DNA of 64,000 bases from Flaccisagitta enflata (taxonomy: Eukaryota; Chaetognatha; Sagittoidea; Aphragmophora): assembly GCA_965153355.1 (NCBI GenBank), contig OZ231126.1:110174001-110238000 (forward strand), given 5' to 3'. The notes beneath the pieces are model-generated. The model made no database searches, had not been told where the DNA came from, and saw nothing but the letters and a program-made list of their open reading frames with translations. The translations under genes and the position numbers were made by a program. Below are positions 1-12,069 of the stretch, in pieces. Positions within the stretch are counted from its first letter, which is position 1. Each line of letters begins with the position of its first letter.

Positions 1-1475
1 AACAATTTCTGCACTAAATACCAACTTGCATACTGCAGCAATCATATTAGTTCACCTGGCTACACATATTGTCATGAAACACTTGATCAAAAGAAGTTAA
101 ATGGCCATTTTATCATAAGTCAATTGATTATGAATAAAGGCATTTGCAGTGATTTCAAAATCACCAAGGATGGCCATAATCCATCTGACCATCTTCCCAT
201 CTCTTTCTCCATACAACTTACATTACAACAAAACGAGATACACTCTAATGATTACAATCTGCCACCACGAGTATCGATCGATCGACATTCAATGCCTCTG
301 GCTGGCAGAAGGTCGCCCTCGATCAGGGCCAACATGCTTTGAGAGGTTAAAAGTCCAAGCGGCTTACAGACAAGCAATTTGATCGGCCCAAACTGCACCC
401 AAACAGAACTCTTGGGACCAAATGCATACAGCAATGGTAAAATGTGATTCTGGCAATTATTGGCGATCATGGAAGACTCTTTATAACAAAAACAACAGCA
501 GCTTTGCGCCAGTCGTTGAAGGTTGCACCTCAAAACCGGCTATAGCAGAAGCTTTCAAAAATGCTTTCAGTTGTAACTCTCAGCCTAACAATAGAGACAA
601 TGTCGACTCATTGAATCAAACATTTGCCACAAAATACGCCAAATACTCACAAACCCATGTGAGGAGCACAAAGTCTCCGTCAACATTGTCATTGATGCCA
701 TTTCTGCCATGAAGCGAGGGAAATGCGCCGATGAATATGGTATCAATCCAGAGCACTTTCATTACGTGCCATTGATACTGTTTCAGAGACTATCGAGGCT
801 ATCTAATCTGATGCTGAGTCACGGATTTGTCCCACAGCAGTTTCGCTAGCGTTTTATGATCCCCATTGTCAAGGACACACAAGGAGATCATGGTGACGTG
901 GGAAATAACTGCGGTGTAACAATTTCTCCAACACTGTCAAAGGTCTTTGAGCACGTACTAAAAATACTCTTTTCTGATCACCTCGCCACTTCTACCAACC
1001 AATTTGGCTTCAAGAAAAAGCGCTCAGCGGTTGATGTCCTTTTTTGCCTAAAACAAACCATAAATTACTATATCGAAAATGGAAGTCAAGTGTTTTGCTC
1101 ATTTCTGGATGCTTCGAAAGCTTTTGACCGTCTGGTCCACTCAGGACTACTTATAAAGCTGATCGACAGAAAAGTCCCAAGAGTGTTCCTGGACATTGTC
1201 ATCACATGGCACGATGGTCTCTTTTGACGAGTCAAATGGGATGACACATTCAGTGCGTGGTTCCCCATCAATGCTGGAGTAAGGCAGGGTGGAGTTCTGT
1301 CACCCGACTTCGACAGTATTTACGTGGATGAATTACTAGCCATCCTCCAGAGGGCAGGGATAGGCTGCTATGTCTTGGGCACATTTGCCGCCGCACTTTA
1401 CTATGCTGACAACATGGCCGTTTTAGCTCCCTCGGTAAAAGGCCTTCAAAAACTCTTGGGCATCTGTAATTAGGA
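1..1475 (+). pseudogene. decayed LINE (non-LTR retrotransposon) copy 1
   Basis: Frame-broken remains of an endonuclease/reverse-transcriptase ORF. Visible blocks, in shifting frames: endonuclease end NPSDHLPISF (about 178-207), YWRSWKTLYNKN (about 460-495), RT motifs ISPTLSKVFEHVL (about 921-960), [16 protein letters not shown] (about 1100-1147), [12 protein letters not shown] (about 1273-1308), and YADN instead of YADD (about 1402-1413). Compared with the copy at 28314-30790 it lacks about 260 bp near 210-280 and stops abruptly after the YADN block. It runs off the left edge of the window. Clade not resolved; CR1/L2/jockey group is likely. Confidence 0.88.
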
Positions 1476-2167
1476 CAAAAAATAGGGTGAAAAAAACCTC
1501 CAATCTATCTGAAAGGAGACTTAGTAACTTGTAAAGAAACTAGATGCATTTTTTTGACCATTTTCTAATTGAAGTATCAATCTTGTTTTGCCTGTCAATT
1601 CTAAATGCCTTAAGTTAAAAGGATGCGGTTTGCGGCATTTGGTCAGAAATTCCAAATAGTTTCAGAATCTCACTGATTTTTATATAATTTTTTTATTCTT
1701 AACAGAGTTATTGCTTAAAATGCCTGATGATATACATTTGCTCTAAATAGTAACTTGTTATTAGTTTAAAACATAGGATCAACTTTTTGCTTCAGATTAT
1801 GAAATTTATTCAAACTGACATGAATTTTTATTGATACCACGATATGCAAATGAGGTTTTAGTGTCCCCGTACATGGTAACACTCCCAAAAAGTTGACAAG
1901 GACAATGAATATGACAAGAAAGTTGAAGATGACAACAATGACAACAACGACGACAATGAGGATGACGACGACGACGACGACGACGATAACTACGACAACA
2001 ACAACGACTTTTGTATTGAATTTCATCAAGAACCATCTCTTGTGGGAACTCCGGCTTTTAAAAATTCACTTTTTAGGCCCCCAAAAATTGATAGAATTCG
2101 CTAGATCATTTTCTTAAATAGCTAGAAAATTCACTTGATACGTACATATGTAATGATATGATTAACA
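1476..2167. other. non-coding, with a GAC/AAC trinucleotide tract
   Basis: AT-rich sequence without a recognisable gene. An imperfect (GAC)/(AAC) trinucleotide tract lies at about 1905-2010 and produces meaningless open frames on both strands. Confidence 0.7.
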
Positions 2168-2254
2168 AGGCCAACACCTATTAGTCGCGTGCAGGACAAA
2201 AAAAACTGAACTGACCTGACTCCTTGTTGTATCTTTTTATCGAAAATCAGACTT

Positions 2255-3145
2255 AAACGCAACCCAAAACAGACCCAAACCAGACTCAAACCAAACTCAA
2301 ACCAGACTCAAACCAGACTCAAACCAGACTCAAACCAGACTCAAACCAGAATTAAACCAGACCGAAAACACACCTAAATCAGACATAAACCAGACATGAA
2401 CCAGATTTAAGCCAGACTCAAATCAGACTCAAACCAGACTCAATCCAGACTCAAACCAGACTCAAACCAGACTCAAACCAGACTCAAACCAGACTCAAAC
2501 CAGACTCAAACCAGACTCAAACTAGACCTAAACCAGACTTAAACCAGGCTAAAACCAGGCTCAAACCAGGCTCAAACCAGAATCAAACCAGACTCATAAC
2601 AGACTCAAACCAGACTCAAAGCAGACTCAAACCAGACTCAAACCAGAATGAAACCAAACCAAAACCAGACCAAAACCAGACCAAAACCAGACCTAAATCA
2701 GACCTAAATCAAACATAAACCAGGAAAAAACCAGACATACACCAGACCTAAGCCAGACCTAACCCAGACCTAAACCAGACATAAATCAGACATGAACCAG
2801 TCTTAAACCAGACTTAAACCAGACTTAACCAGACTTAAACCATGCTTAAACCAGACTTCAACCAGACTTAAACCAGACTTAAACCAGACTTAAACCATAC
2901 TTATCTTTAATATCATTTTAACCAGCAGACTTAAACCAGCAGACTTAAACCATTAGACCTGCAGACTTAAACCATTAGATTTAAACCAGCAGACTTAAAC
3001 CAGCAGACTCAAACCAGCAGATTTAAACCAGCAGACTTTAACCGGCAGACTTAACCCATTAGATTAAAACCAGCAGATTTAAACCAGCAGATTTAAACCA
3101 GCAGACTTTAACCAGCAGACTTTACCCAGCAGACTTTAACCAGCC
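2255..3145 (+). repeat. 11-bp minisatellite AAACCAGACTC
   Basis: Tandem units AAACCAGACTC and variants (ACTT, ACCA, GCTC), then an AAACCAGCAGACTT variant after about 2910. Confidence 0.95.
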
Positions 3146-3930
3146 GACTTTATGACCAAAGATGACCAAAGATGACCAAAAATGACCGAAATGACCAAAA
3201 ACGACCGAAAACGACCAAAAATGACCAAAAATGACCAAAAATGACCAAAAATGACCAAAAATGATCAAAAATGACCAAAATGACCAAAATGACCAAAAAT
3301 AACCAAAATTGACCAAAAATGACCAAAAATGACCAAAAATGATCAAAATGACCAAAAATGACCAAAATGATCAAAATGACCAAAATGACCAAAAATGATC
3401 AAAACTGACCAAAAATGAACAAAAATGACCAAAAATGACCCAAATGACCTAAAATGACCAAAAATGACCCAAATGACCAAAAATGACCAAAAATGACCAA
3501 AAGTGACCAAAATGACCAAAATGACCAAAATGACAAAAATGACCAAAAATGACCAAAAATGACCAAAAATGACCAAAAATGACCAAAAATGACCAAAAAT
3601 TGTCAAAAATGGTCAAAAATGGTCAAAAATGACCAAAAAGACCAAAATGACCAAAATGACCAAAAATGACCAAAAATGACTAAAAATGACCAAGAATGAC
3701 CAAGAATGACCAAAAATGACCAGAAATGACCAAAAATAATAAAAGATAATCAAAAATGACCAAACATGATCAAAAATGACCAAAATGACCCAAATGACCA
3801 AAATGACCAAAATGACCAAAATGACCAAAACTGACCAAAAATAACCAAAAATGACTAAAAGCAACCAATAATTCCCAAAAACAACAAAAAAATGACTCAA
3901 AATAACTCCAGACGACCCAAAATGACCAAG
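3146..3930 (+). repeat. 9-10-bp minisatellite AAAAATGACC
   Basis: Tandem units AAAATGACC/AAAAATGACC. It produces long spurious minus-strand open frames rich in Phe, Trp, His, Gly and Val. Confidence 0.95.
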
Positions 3931-4324
3931 AAAAAGCGAAGTGTTACGGACGGACCAACCAACCAACGGAGCGGGTTGTAGTCGCACGCACGCGACTAAA
4001 AACCAACCAACACTGGTCTTGATATATATTAAAGAGAAGATGAGACTTTTCAAAATACTTTTAGTTACCACTGCTACACTGTGTATTTTCATTTCTAAAA
4101 GACTTAAACTGGGAACTGAAACTAAAAGGGGTTTGGGGCATAGAGATACATATGAGGATTTGAAACGATTGGTAAAAGGACACGGAAAAAAAATGTCATG
4201 ATTTACAATCAGTTTACTCTGAAGTCTGGAACAAAGAAAGGGGCATATGTATAAAGGCCTCTTGATTCTGGGGCAGCGGGCAGCGCCGCTTGTTGGCAGG
4301 CCTAAGAGAATCTCGGCAGGTCTT

Positions 4325-4478
4325 GGCAGAGTAAGGAGAAAAGGAGAAAGAAGAGGAAGAAAAAGAAAAAGGCAAAGAAGAAAAAGAAAAGAAGAAAAAG
4401 AAAAGAAAGAAGAAGAAGAACAAGAAGAAGAAGAAGAAAAAGAAGAAGAAGAAAAAGAAGAAGAAAAAGAAGAATAAA

Positions 4479-4514
<36 letters not shown>

Positions 4515-4590
4515 CAGAAGAAGCAGAAGAAGCAGAAGAAGGAGACAAAGAAAAAGCAGAAGGAGAAGTAGAATAAGCAGAAGAAGAAAC
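4325..4590 (+). repeat. GAA-rich purine tract
   Basis: Imperfect (GAA)n/(GAAAAA)n, giving false Ser/Phe/Leu-rich frames on the minus strand. Confidence 0.9.
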
Positions 4591-4599
4591 AAGCCAGAC

Positions 4600-5630
4600 C
4601 GGGCAACGTGACGCCCGGGCTGTGTCTCTGCGTTTATTGAACATGTGAGAATTCTGGCCTGGGCAATGTTGTTTCAACTTTCATAGGGAGAGACAGATGG
4701 ACAAACAGACAGATGAAACGACAAGAGTAGTGGAGGAGGCTCTCAAAACACATTTGCCCATCATCGTGGCCAATAACAGTCGAGAAATGCGGACGGACAG
4801 ATGGACGGGCGGACAGACCCTCCTGTAGAGATCCTGATGGACGCATCTGAAAAAGAGACAGTTTTCTTTAAGGCAAGTAATAAAAAAAGCTACTTCTTCA
4901 TTGTATGATGATATAAACACTTCTTACCACATTAACTTCTGTTTTTTCTTCATTTGTAGTTAAATATATAAAAGATAGGAAAAAATGGGGTTTGACAGAT
5001 TCTACTAGAAAATATTTGCTGCTCGGCAGTAAAGAATAATCAAGAGGCCAGGTATGGAGTATAGTAGTATAGGCAGGTGTCTTATGAATAAGCAGCGGTC
5101 AGAACTCAAATCGCAAATTTCAGCTCGAATCGGCAGTAAATACCCGGTACATACTAGGGCAGCGGCCAGGAATGGCCTAGCAATCTATATTGAATGATCT
5201 GGGATTAGTACTGAATATTTAACTATGTTATGATTTTTATTTTAAATAAACATTTTTTTTTTGGCCTCCGGACAATATTTATTTAGTGGTCAACATTTAT
5301 TAAATCTTTGATTTCATTCAAATTGCATTTGATTTACCCAATCCCGTCTACACACCTGGATCTCATTTGCATATTGCAGAGCTATTAATTACCCGAATGA
5401 TTACATACGAACATGACGAACAATCTTAGAAAGTAAAATGTGATGTCTATCTGTGTGTTATCGTGCCTCGGTAAGTGGGTTCGTGTACTACAAACAGTTT
5501 GCATATTAAAAAGAAACCATATTTTGATTGAGAATGTCGTAACATAAGATGATTTAGACGAATTGACTACCCCTGAGAAAAAACTCTCTTTGTCAACTGT
5601 TTTTAGCAAATACGAAACAATAGTACACTG
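4600..5630. other. unassigned non-coding stretch
   Basis: No gene recognised. A GACGGACAG-rich patch (4790-4830) resembles the 3' module of the hairpin-ended family. The rest is AT-rich. Confidence 0.5.
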
Positions 5631-5639
5631 GCGAAAGCC

Positions 5640-5709
5640 GGGTATTCGGGCTGGACTAAGGTCCAGCCTTGGCTGGACCAAGGCTCGTCCTTGGTCCAGC
5701 CCGAATACC
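5640..5709. repeat. 70-bp imperfect hairpin
   Basis: GGTATTCGGGCTGGAC pairs with GTCCAGCCCGAATACC; the loop itself contains repeats of CCAAGG/TGGACC, so alternative foldings are possible. Confidence 0.75.
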
Positions 5710-6170
5710 TACTTTATTCATATCGGTAAACAAGGGCCGGAACATGATCGCCTTACTTTTGCAGCCACTGTAAGGTCCTTAGCGCGGACAGTTATAACGG
5801 CCATAAAGTTATAACATTGTCTTTTCTTTACCTCATAAAGAATTATAAACAACAACGTTACAAGGAGGGCGTTTTATTGGACATAAAGCGGCTGTTGTTC
5901 TGTTTCCGCTAGCTGGCCCTTCAACATTCTGAATAAGCGCGGATTCTGTCAACCTCCCTCCTCTCTTTTTTTTCCTCTATCCTGGATTGCCGTGTATCCG
6001 GCCTTGTTTTTCCTCTATCCTTCTTTCCTTTTCTCCTCATGAATGGAGGAAGCTTTGGCGAGATATGAGAATGTAAGTGTGTAGAAGTTTTTTTTAAGCA
6101 TGTACACGCATGTGTGTGCATGTGAGAGCGTGTGTGAGTGTTTGTTGTGCTTGTGTGTAGGTGAGGGCAG

Positions 6171-6572
6171 GGGCATGGCCTCAAGGGCCGATGTCCCAGA
6201 ACACAGGGGGATTTCGAGACGTCCGTCCATCCTGAGGGGGCTCTAGTTCGCTGATTTTTGCCACTGAAGGCATATCTGAGGGTTGGAGGGCATGAATAAG
6301 GCTTGGAGAGCAGATTTGAGGTTTGGAGGGCTGGTTTCATGCTTTGAGGGCTGATTGAAGGTCTGGAGGGCAGATTTGAGGTCTGGGGAGGGGGCAAATT
6401 CTAGGGCATGGGGGGCTGATTTGAAGTCAAGAGGGCTGATTTTAGGCCTGGAGGGCTACTGAGTCTGGTGAGGGCTAATTTGGAGGCCTTGATGGCTCCA
6501 TGGGGGGATGGAAGGATGGCAGGACGGACGGACGGACGTCTCGAAATTCCCCCCTGTGTTCTACAGGACAGC
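6171..6572. mobile_element. foldback element, type B (variant interior)
   Basis: Inverted ends: left GGCCGATGTCCCAGAACAC...TTTCGAGACGTCC, right GGACGTCTCGAAATTCCCCC...GTTCTACAGGACA. The interior is a loose tandem repeat of GGAGGGCAGATTTGAGGTCT. Related copies at 27092, 46266 and 49789. Confidence 0.75.
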
Positions 6573-7166
6573 CCAAATTTGACAAATTTCTTGTAATTTC
6601 TTCCATAAATTGGCAAAATTGTACACTAATTTGTTAAATCTGGCAACAAAGATTGGATGAAAAAAACTTTGATTTGTCTTCGATTGAAGGGGGAATCAAT
6701 GTAGTTTCATAAAAAAAGCTTTAAAACTGATATCAAGATTTCTATTGTTGGAATTTTTTACTCAATTGAAGAAAAAACAATCGAAAATCCAACTTTTTTA
6801 TGGTGAAACTCGGTTAAATTTTCAAGAATCATTCAAAGTAGGCAAAATGAATGGTGGAGTATGAAGCTTGATTGAATTATCTATCATTGAAGACCAATCC
6901 CAGCATAGTAGCTCGATTCATCTAGATTTGGCTAGAGAATGAAGATATGTTGTTAAAACTTCACATTCGCAAATTCTTGCAATTCCAGATTTCATGATTT
7001 ACAAAGGAAGTAATACTGCGGCCAAAGTATTGGTATCAACATGACAAAGTTTGTAAATAACAAAATCGGAGCTAATGCTCTCTCTGGAACTGTTTTCAGA
7101 ATTAATCCATCATATTTAGATGCAGAGATATGCGTTTTTTTTGGTTCCGGTAGGGTGGGTATTCCC
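6573..7166 (-). mobile_element. family E element, truncated copy
   Basis: Inverted relative to the 19370-20298 element and similar over its length (for example the shared TAGCTCGATT and CCCAGCATAGTAGC blocks). It ends GGTAGGGTGGGTATTCCC. The other end is lost at the type B element. Confidence 0.65.
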
Positions 7167-7194
7167 TGTAAAGTATTTAAACTCATTTTCCCAC

Positions 7195-7276
7195 TTTTCA
7201 ACTTGATGACCCCAGACCGACGGACCAACCAATTGACGGACAGACAAAGCCTCTTATAGAATTGCATGTCTGCAAC
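7195..7276 (+). mobile_element. hairpin end module (TTGCATGTCTGCAA type)
   Basis: GACGGACC-rich stretch, then CTCTTATAGAATTGCATGTCTGCAAC and an A-run split here as CTCTTATAGA plus a short hairpin. It is the 3' part of the second hairpin-ended family, seen whole at 18630-18830. Confidence 0.6.
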
Positions 7277-7283
7277 TAAAAAA

Positions 7284-7472
7284 ACAAGGCCAGATACACG
7301 GCGACCCCAGTCGCGTGTGGGTCGTCAGGGGCCGTATTTGAGGTCACTTGATCATTTGGGCAGGAGCAGGAGTCCAAAGACCGCAAAACCCCAAAAAGTA
7401 AAGTGAGACGGACGGACGGACCAATGGATTGACTGACGGACCGGCGCGGTAGAGCGTAGCACGCGACTAAAA
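7284..7472 (+). mobile_element. hairpin-ended repeat, short family A
   Basis: Starts AACAAGGCCAGATACACGGC, then GGGCAGGAGC, a GACGGACGG-rich stretch, and ends in AGCGTAGCACGCGACT plus A-run. No ORF. Copies on both strands throughout the window. Confidence 0.75.
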
Positions 7473-7788
7473 AGTTTGACGGACCTGCCGACAGATGGAC
7501 CAAGGGACCAACGGACTAACAGACAAAGTAGCAGAGTCGCGTGTACGTGGGACTAAAAAGAGATAGAGATTGAATAACTAAAACAGACAGGCAATCAACC
7601 AGACAGCATGAGATGCACACACAGAACCATGCACAGACCATGCACTGAACAAGACTGAAAAAGCCGATGGTGACCGACCGACAAACCGACCAACCCAGAT
7701 AGCAATCAATAGAGTTGTGTAGCATGCAACAAAAAACGGTCTCCCATTTACAGGTCCGGTCAAAGCTCAAAAAGCTAAAACCTCAGTG

Positions 7789-8176
7789 CACTGTGGTCCC
7801 CAAAATGAAAATTTGGGCGCCAACTTAAAAAAAATTTTATTTCCTACTTACAAAAGTTATCCAGAATCTAAAAAAAGTTAACTGATAATATTTGACGTGC
7901 CGGATCCAATGGTGACGCCCGCAGACGTGCAGCCATAATAATCTTAGAGAAAAGAGGTGATTTAAATTGATATTCGATGCACAGTGCGCCACAAATAATG
8001 AATTCAGGCGCAAAATTAAAAAATTCAGCATTTTTTAGCCACAAAAAAAAAAAACACCACTGAAAATTTCATTGTTGATAGTCTTTGATATGTCCGCAGG
8101 TGCGTAAAACCTACAGTTTCTGCGATACAGACAAGCAAAGTCAGACTTGAAATTTTTTAATTAAGGGGACATAGTG
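7789..8176. mobile_element. degenerate foldback with CACTGTG ends
   Basis: CACTGTGGTCCCC at the left pairs with GGGGACATAGTG at the right. The ends resemble the palindromic elements at 39933 and 59068, but no clear target duplication is seen. Confidence 0.4.
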
Positions 8177-8284
8177 ATTCATCATAAAAGCATTGTTTTG
8201 TAGTGTTCACTATGCTGAATCCAAATGTCTTTATTCTTACTCAAAACTGCTGGGAATTTGCTAAATAAAATCAAGCAGGGAAAA

Positions 8285-8612
8285 AAAATTTAAAAAATTT
8301 TTTGAAAATTTTAACGAGAAGAAATTTTAGCGAGAATCAATTTTAGTGGAAAAAATTTAGCGAGAAAAATTTTAGCGAAAAAAAAATTTTAGCGAGAAAA
8401 ATTTTAGCGAGAAAAGTTTCAGCGAGAAAAATTTTAGCGAAAAAAAAATTTTAGCGAAAAAAAAATTTTAGCGAAAAAAAAATTTTAGCGAGTAAAATTT
8501 AGCGAAAAAAATTTTAGCGGAAAAATTTTAGCGAGAAAAAATTTTAGCGAGAAAAATTTTAGCAAATGAAAATTTAGCGAAAAAATTTTAGCGAGAAAAA
8601 ATTTTAGTTTTT
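8285..8612 (+). repeat. minisatellite AAAATTTTAGCGAGA
   Basis: About 20 imperfect units of 14-18 bp of AAAATTTTAGCGAGAA. Confidence 0.92.
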
Positions 8613-8636
8613 CTCTGCTGCAGAAATGGTAAGTTC

Positions 8637-9012
8637 TAAGTTCCAGATTTCCCAGAATTCAGCAAAATCCTGTGTAGTTTTGTTACAAAAAGGACAATTA
8701 TTTATTTTAGAAAAACATGATGCTTGTAAAAATAGAATAATATATTAGAACATAAGCTATAAAAAAGCTTATAAAAAGGCAGAATTGCAATTATTTGAAA
8801 AATAGAAATTTGTAAAAGTTAATTCAAACAATATCAGCATATTGCCTTATCCCACTGCATTATGCAAATTAGGCCCTCAAAACCAATTTTCTAAAAAACG
8901 GAAGATGAACAATTTTTGATAAAAGAAAAATGGTAAGGGTCCTAAAATTGGCCACTCCACATTAGGTAAAGAGGGCAAAAAGAAATAAACAACTTCTGCT
9001 ATGTGAAGCACC
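8637..9012 (+). repeat. dispersed repeat K, copy 1
   Basis: About 370 bp shared with 13842-14213 (for example CAGCAAAATCCT...TTTTGTTACAAAAAGGACAA and the end GCTATGTGAAGCACCCAA), same orientation. Confidence 0.8.
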
Positions 9013-9340
9013 CAATCCGTACATCCGTCCGTCCATCCCCCCCCCCAAAGCTTCTGAACCACAAATTTCATTGAATAACATGGAAAATTGAAGAAATGCA
9101 AAATCCCCATTGAATAACATGAAAAATTGACAAAAAATGCAAAAATGTGAGATTTCCATTGAATAATATGGGAAATTTACCAGAAGTTAGAAAATAGCCC
9201 AATAGGCCTTCTCAGGACGTCTGGAAATTCACCCTTATGTTCTACTGCCGCTGCCCAACTCTCACCCAACTTCTCCAGCTGATCACTCCAAGCAGGGCAT
9301 TGGGTACCGCTGACCACGTGCGATCCTTGGATGACTAGTC
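9013..9340. mobile_element. foldback type B, left end lost
   Basis: Interior units CATTGAATAACATGGAAAAT, then CAGGACGTCTGGAAATTCAC and an outer end AAGCAGGGCATTGGGTACCG...GATCCTTGGATGAC. The matching left terminus is absent. Confidence 0.65.
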
Positions 9341-9344
9341 ATAG

Positions 9345-9920
9345 CTAAACGAGATCAATCCTCTTTATAGGTCGGGGTGCAAACGGAAACAAAATTTGAT
9401 TTTCATTTACATTAAACTGATATCTATGGTTATCCTAGTAGGTAATAAGTTTTGTTAAAAAAAAAACTTCTGATTTTTTTAAGAATATAAACATGTGATC
9501 CAAATATAAAAAGTTTTTATTGCATATTCATAAAGACCAAAATTACTTGATAAAACATAAGAATTTCTCCTAAAAATGAAAGGAAAACTTCAGAAAGTTG
9601 TTGGGTGAAATTATAATTCTACTTCTGAATGCAAAATTTTGCATTTCTAAGCACATGGCCCTCATCTTATAAGTCTTTAGAATGACGCAATATCTTTGAA
9701 AATTTTTGAATCTTTATGCAAAGTTATAATTTTACCCATTTTCAGATGGTGAAAAAAGATTTTGCTTAAAAACTCCCTTTTTTCTGTCCTTTTTCCTCAA
9801 ATTTCATGGTTACTTTGGACACAAAAATGGTTTTTAATGCAAAAATAGTTTAAACAACCTACTTATCATTTTTAATTAAGGAAATATACATATCAACAAT
9901 CTCTATGATATTGCTAAAAA
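9345..9920. other. AT-rich non-coding stretch
   Basis: No gene, repeat family or regulatory site recognised. Confidence 0.5.
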
Positions 9921-10599
9921 CGCTTCAAAATTACAGTCCCCGACTGGAGACTGTAATTTTTGAAGCTTTATCGTTGCTTAAACGTAACTCGATGGGATAC
10001 ATGACAAGACAGCAATTTCAAGAAATAAAAAAGAAAAAAAAATATTCAGTATTGTTTTAATGATGACAAAACTTGATAATGATAACAATAGTGGATGATG
10101 ATGATGACAACAATGAATGATAATGACCACAAAAATCTAAGAAAGAAAAAAATATTCAAAAATTTTTTTTGAAATATTTAAAAAAAAAAAAAATTTAAAA
10201 ATTTTCTAAAAAAATTTTCAAAAAAATTTAAAAAAATTTTCAAAAAATTTTTAAAAATTACTTTCCAAAAATTACAAAAATTTTTAAAAAATTTTCAAAA
10301 AATTTACAGTAGTCGAAGAGGATGACAATAGTTGAAGATGATGACAGTAGTTGAAGATGATGACAGTAGCTGAAGATGACAGTAGCTGAAGATGAATCCT
10401 GAAATCCATGATGGCAAACTTAAAGAAAAAAAATGAGAAGGTAATGAATGAACTAGTAAAATTTTTTTAAAAAAATCTTTAAAAAAATTTTCAAAAAAAT
10501 TTGGGAAAAAAAATTTTAAGAAAATTTCAAAATGATTTTCAAAAAAAATTTTAATTTTTTTTTTCAAAATTGATGACAACAATCAGAGTTGATGACAAT

Positions 10600-11175
10600 A
10601 GTCCAAGGTGATGACAGTAGTTGAAGGTGATGACAGTAGTTGAAGGTGATGACAGTAGTTGAAGGTGATGACAGTAGTTGAAGGTGATGACAGTAGTTGA
10701 AGGTGATGACAGTAGTTGAAGGTGATGACAGTAGTTGAAGGTGATGACAGTAGTTGAAGGTGATGACAGTACTTGAAGGTGATGACAGTAGTTGAAGGTG
10801 ATAACAGTAGTTGAAGGTGATAACAGTAGTTGAAGGTGATAACAGTAGTTGAAGGTGATAACAGTAGTTGAAGGTGACTACAGTGATTGAAGGTAATGAC
10901 AGTAATTGAAGATGATGACAGTAATTGAAGATGATGACAGTAGTTGAAGATAATGACAGTAATTGAAGATGATGACAGTAGTTGAACATGATGACAGTAG
11001 TTGAAGATGATGACAGTAGTTGAAGATGACAGTAGTTGAAAATGATGACAGAAGTTGAAGATGATAACAGTAGTCGAAGATGATGACAGTAGTCGAAGAT
11101 GATGACAGTAGTCGAAGATGACAGAAGTTGAAGATGATGACAGAAGTTGAAGATGATGACAGTAGTTGAAGAATG
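10600..11175 (+). repeat. 19-bp minisatellite TGATGACAGTAGTTGAAGG
   Basis: About 30 units; the period of 19 makes all three minus-strand frames read the same 19-residue repeat, hence three overlapping open frames with no coding meaning. Confidence 0.95.
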
Positions 11176-11269
11176 AAAATGAATCTTGAAATCCATGATG
11201 GCAAACCTTAAGAAAAATCAGAATGTAATGAATGAGCAAGTAAAAAAAATCATCAACTCCAATCCTTTA

Positions 11270-11830
11270 TATAAATTGCCTAAGTCATAGTAACATTACT
11301 ACATAAATAAGCTAATATCTCCTACACCAGACCTCAGATTTAATTCGAATTTTGCAGGGGCAGTTCAATTAATATCCATTATTTGTATACCAAATTAAAA
11401 AAGAATTCACATAACTTTGCTACCCTTTGCCTATGTAAACTGCCAAAGTCCTAGCAACATATTACTACATAAATAAGCTAATATCTCATTAACCAGACCT
11501 CAGATTTAATTCAAATTTTGCAGGGGCTGTTCAATTGACATCCTTTACTTGTATACCAAATTAAAAAAAAATTCACATAGTTTTACTACCCTCTACCCAT
11601 ATAAATCGCCTGAGTCCTAGTAACATATTACTAAATAAATAGATAAGCTTATATCTCCTACACCAGACCTCAGATTTAATTCGAATTTTGCAGGGGTTGT
11701 TAATTTAGTACCCTTTACTTGTATACCAAATTAAAAAAAAAATTCACATAGTTTTACTACCCTCTACCTATGTAAATTGCCTAAGTCCAGTAAAATATTA
11801 CTACAAAAATAATAGGCAAAAGGTGGTAAA
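11270..11830 (+). repeat. ~190-bp tandem repeat of element H
   Basis: Three units, each with ACTACATAAATAAGCTAATA, AATTCGAATTTTGCAGGGG and TTGTATACCAAATTAAAAAA. More units at 15730-16030, 16735-16920 and 17764-17930. Confidence 0.92.
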
Positions 11831-12069
11831 AGTTTATGAATTTATCTGAAAATTGGTACACAAGCTTCCATTGACATAAAAATAACACTGCTTAAGTTTC
11901 ATAAACTTCTGAAGTCTGGTTCAGGAAATATGAGAGGGTTTTAAACAGACAACAGACAGACTACACGATCAAATCCAACGAAAACTGTTCGTCGGGGACA
12001 AAAAAAAGTGTTGACTAATCAAATTTTGTCTTCGATTGCACCTCGACATAGCTATACAAGATCTAAAGT

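Larger units (their letters stand above)
2168..4002 (+). mobile_element. hairpin-ended two-minisatellite element, copy 1
   Basis: Begins ACAAGGCCAACACCTATTAG and ends in a GACGGACC-rich stretch followed by a hairpin (AGTCGCACGCACGCGACT) and an A-run. The interior is entirely two minisatellites. The same beginning, order and end recur at 60272-62285 in the same orientation. No ORF with a known product is present. The edges resemble the short family at 7284, 15424, 42867 and elsewhere. Mobility is inferred from repetition only. Confidence 0.7.
9921..12001 (+). mobile_element. composite element H, copy 1
   Basis: Opens with a hairpin (GCTTCAAAATTACAGTCCCC pairing with GGAGACTGTAATTTTTGAAGC-type sequence) and closes with GTTCGTCGGGGACAAAAA. 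In order: TTGCTTAAACGTAACTCG block, AT tracts, a 19-bp minisatellite, a TTGAAATCCATGATGGCAAAC block, three ~190-bp tandem units, then a terminal segment ending ACAGACTACACGATCA. The same order recurs at 15208-18160 and, shortened, at 39168-39845. No transposase is seen. Confidence 0.75.

Noticed and set aside
2255-3145. CRISPR-like regular repeats
   Set aside because: Units are directly tandem with no unique spacers, and the genome is clearly eukaryotic.
3122-4677. Trp/Phe/His-rich minus-strand frames up to 354 residues
   Set aside because: Translation of the TGACC minisatellite and GAA tract; no recognisable domain.
10564-11239. Overlapping 210- and 218-residue open frames on the minus strand
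   Set aside because: A 19-bp repeat reads the same in all frames; no start context, no domain. Same at 16018-16623.
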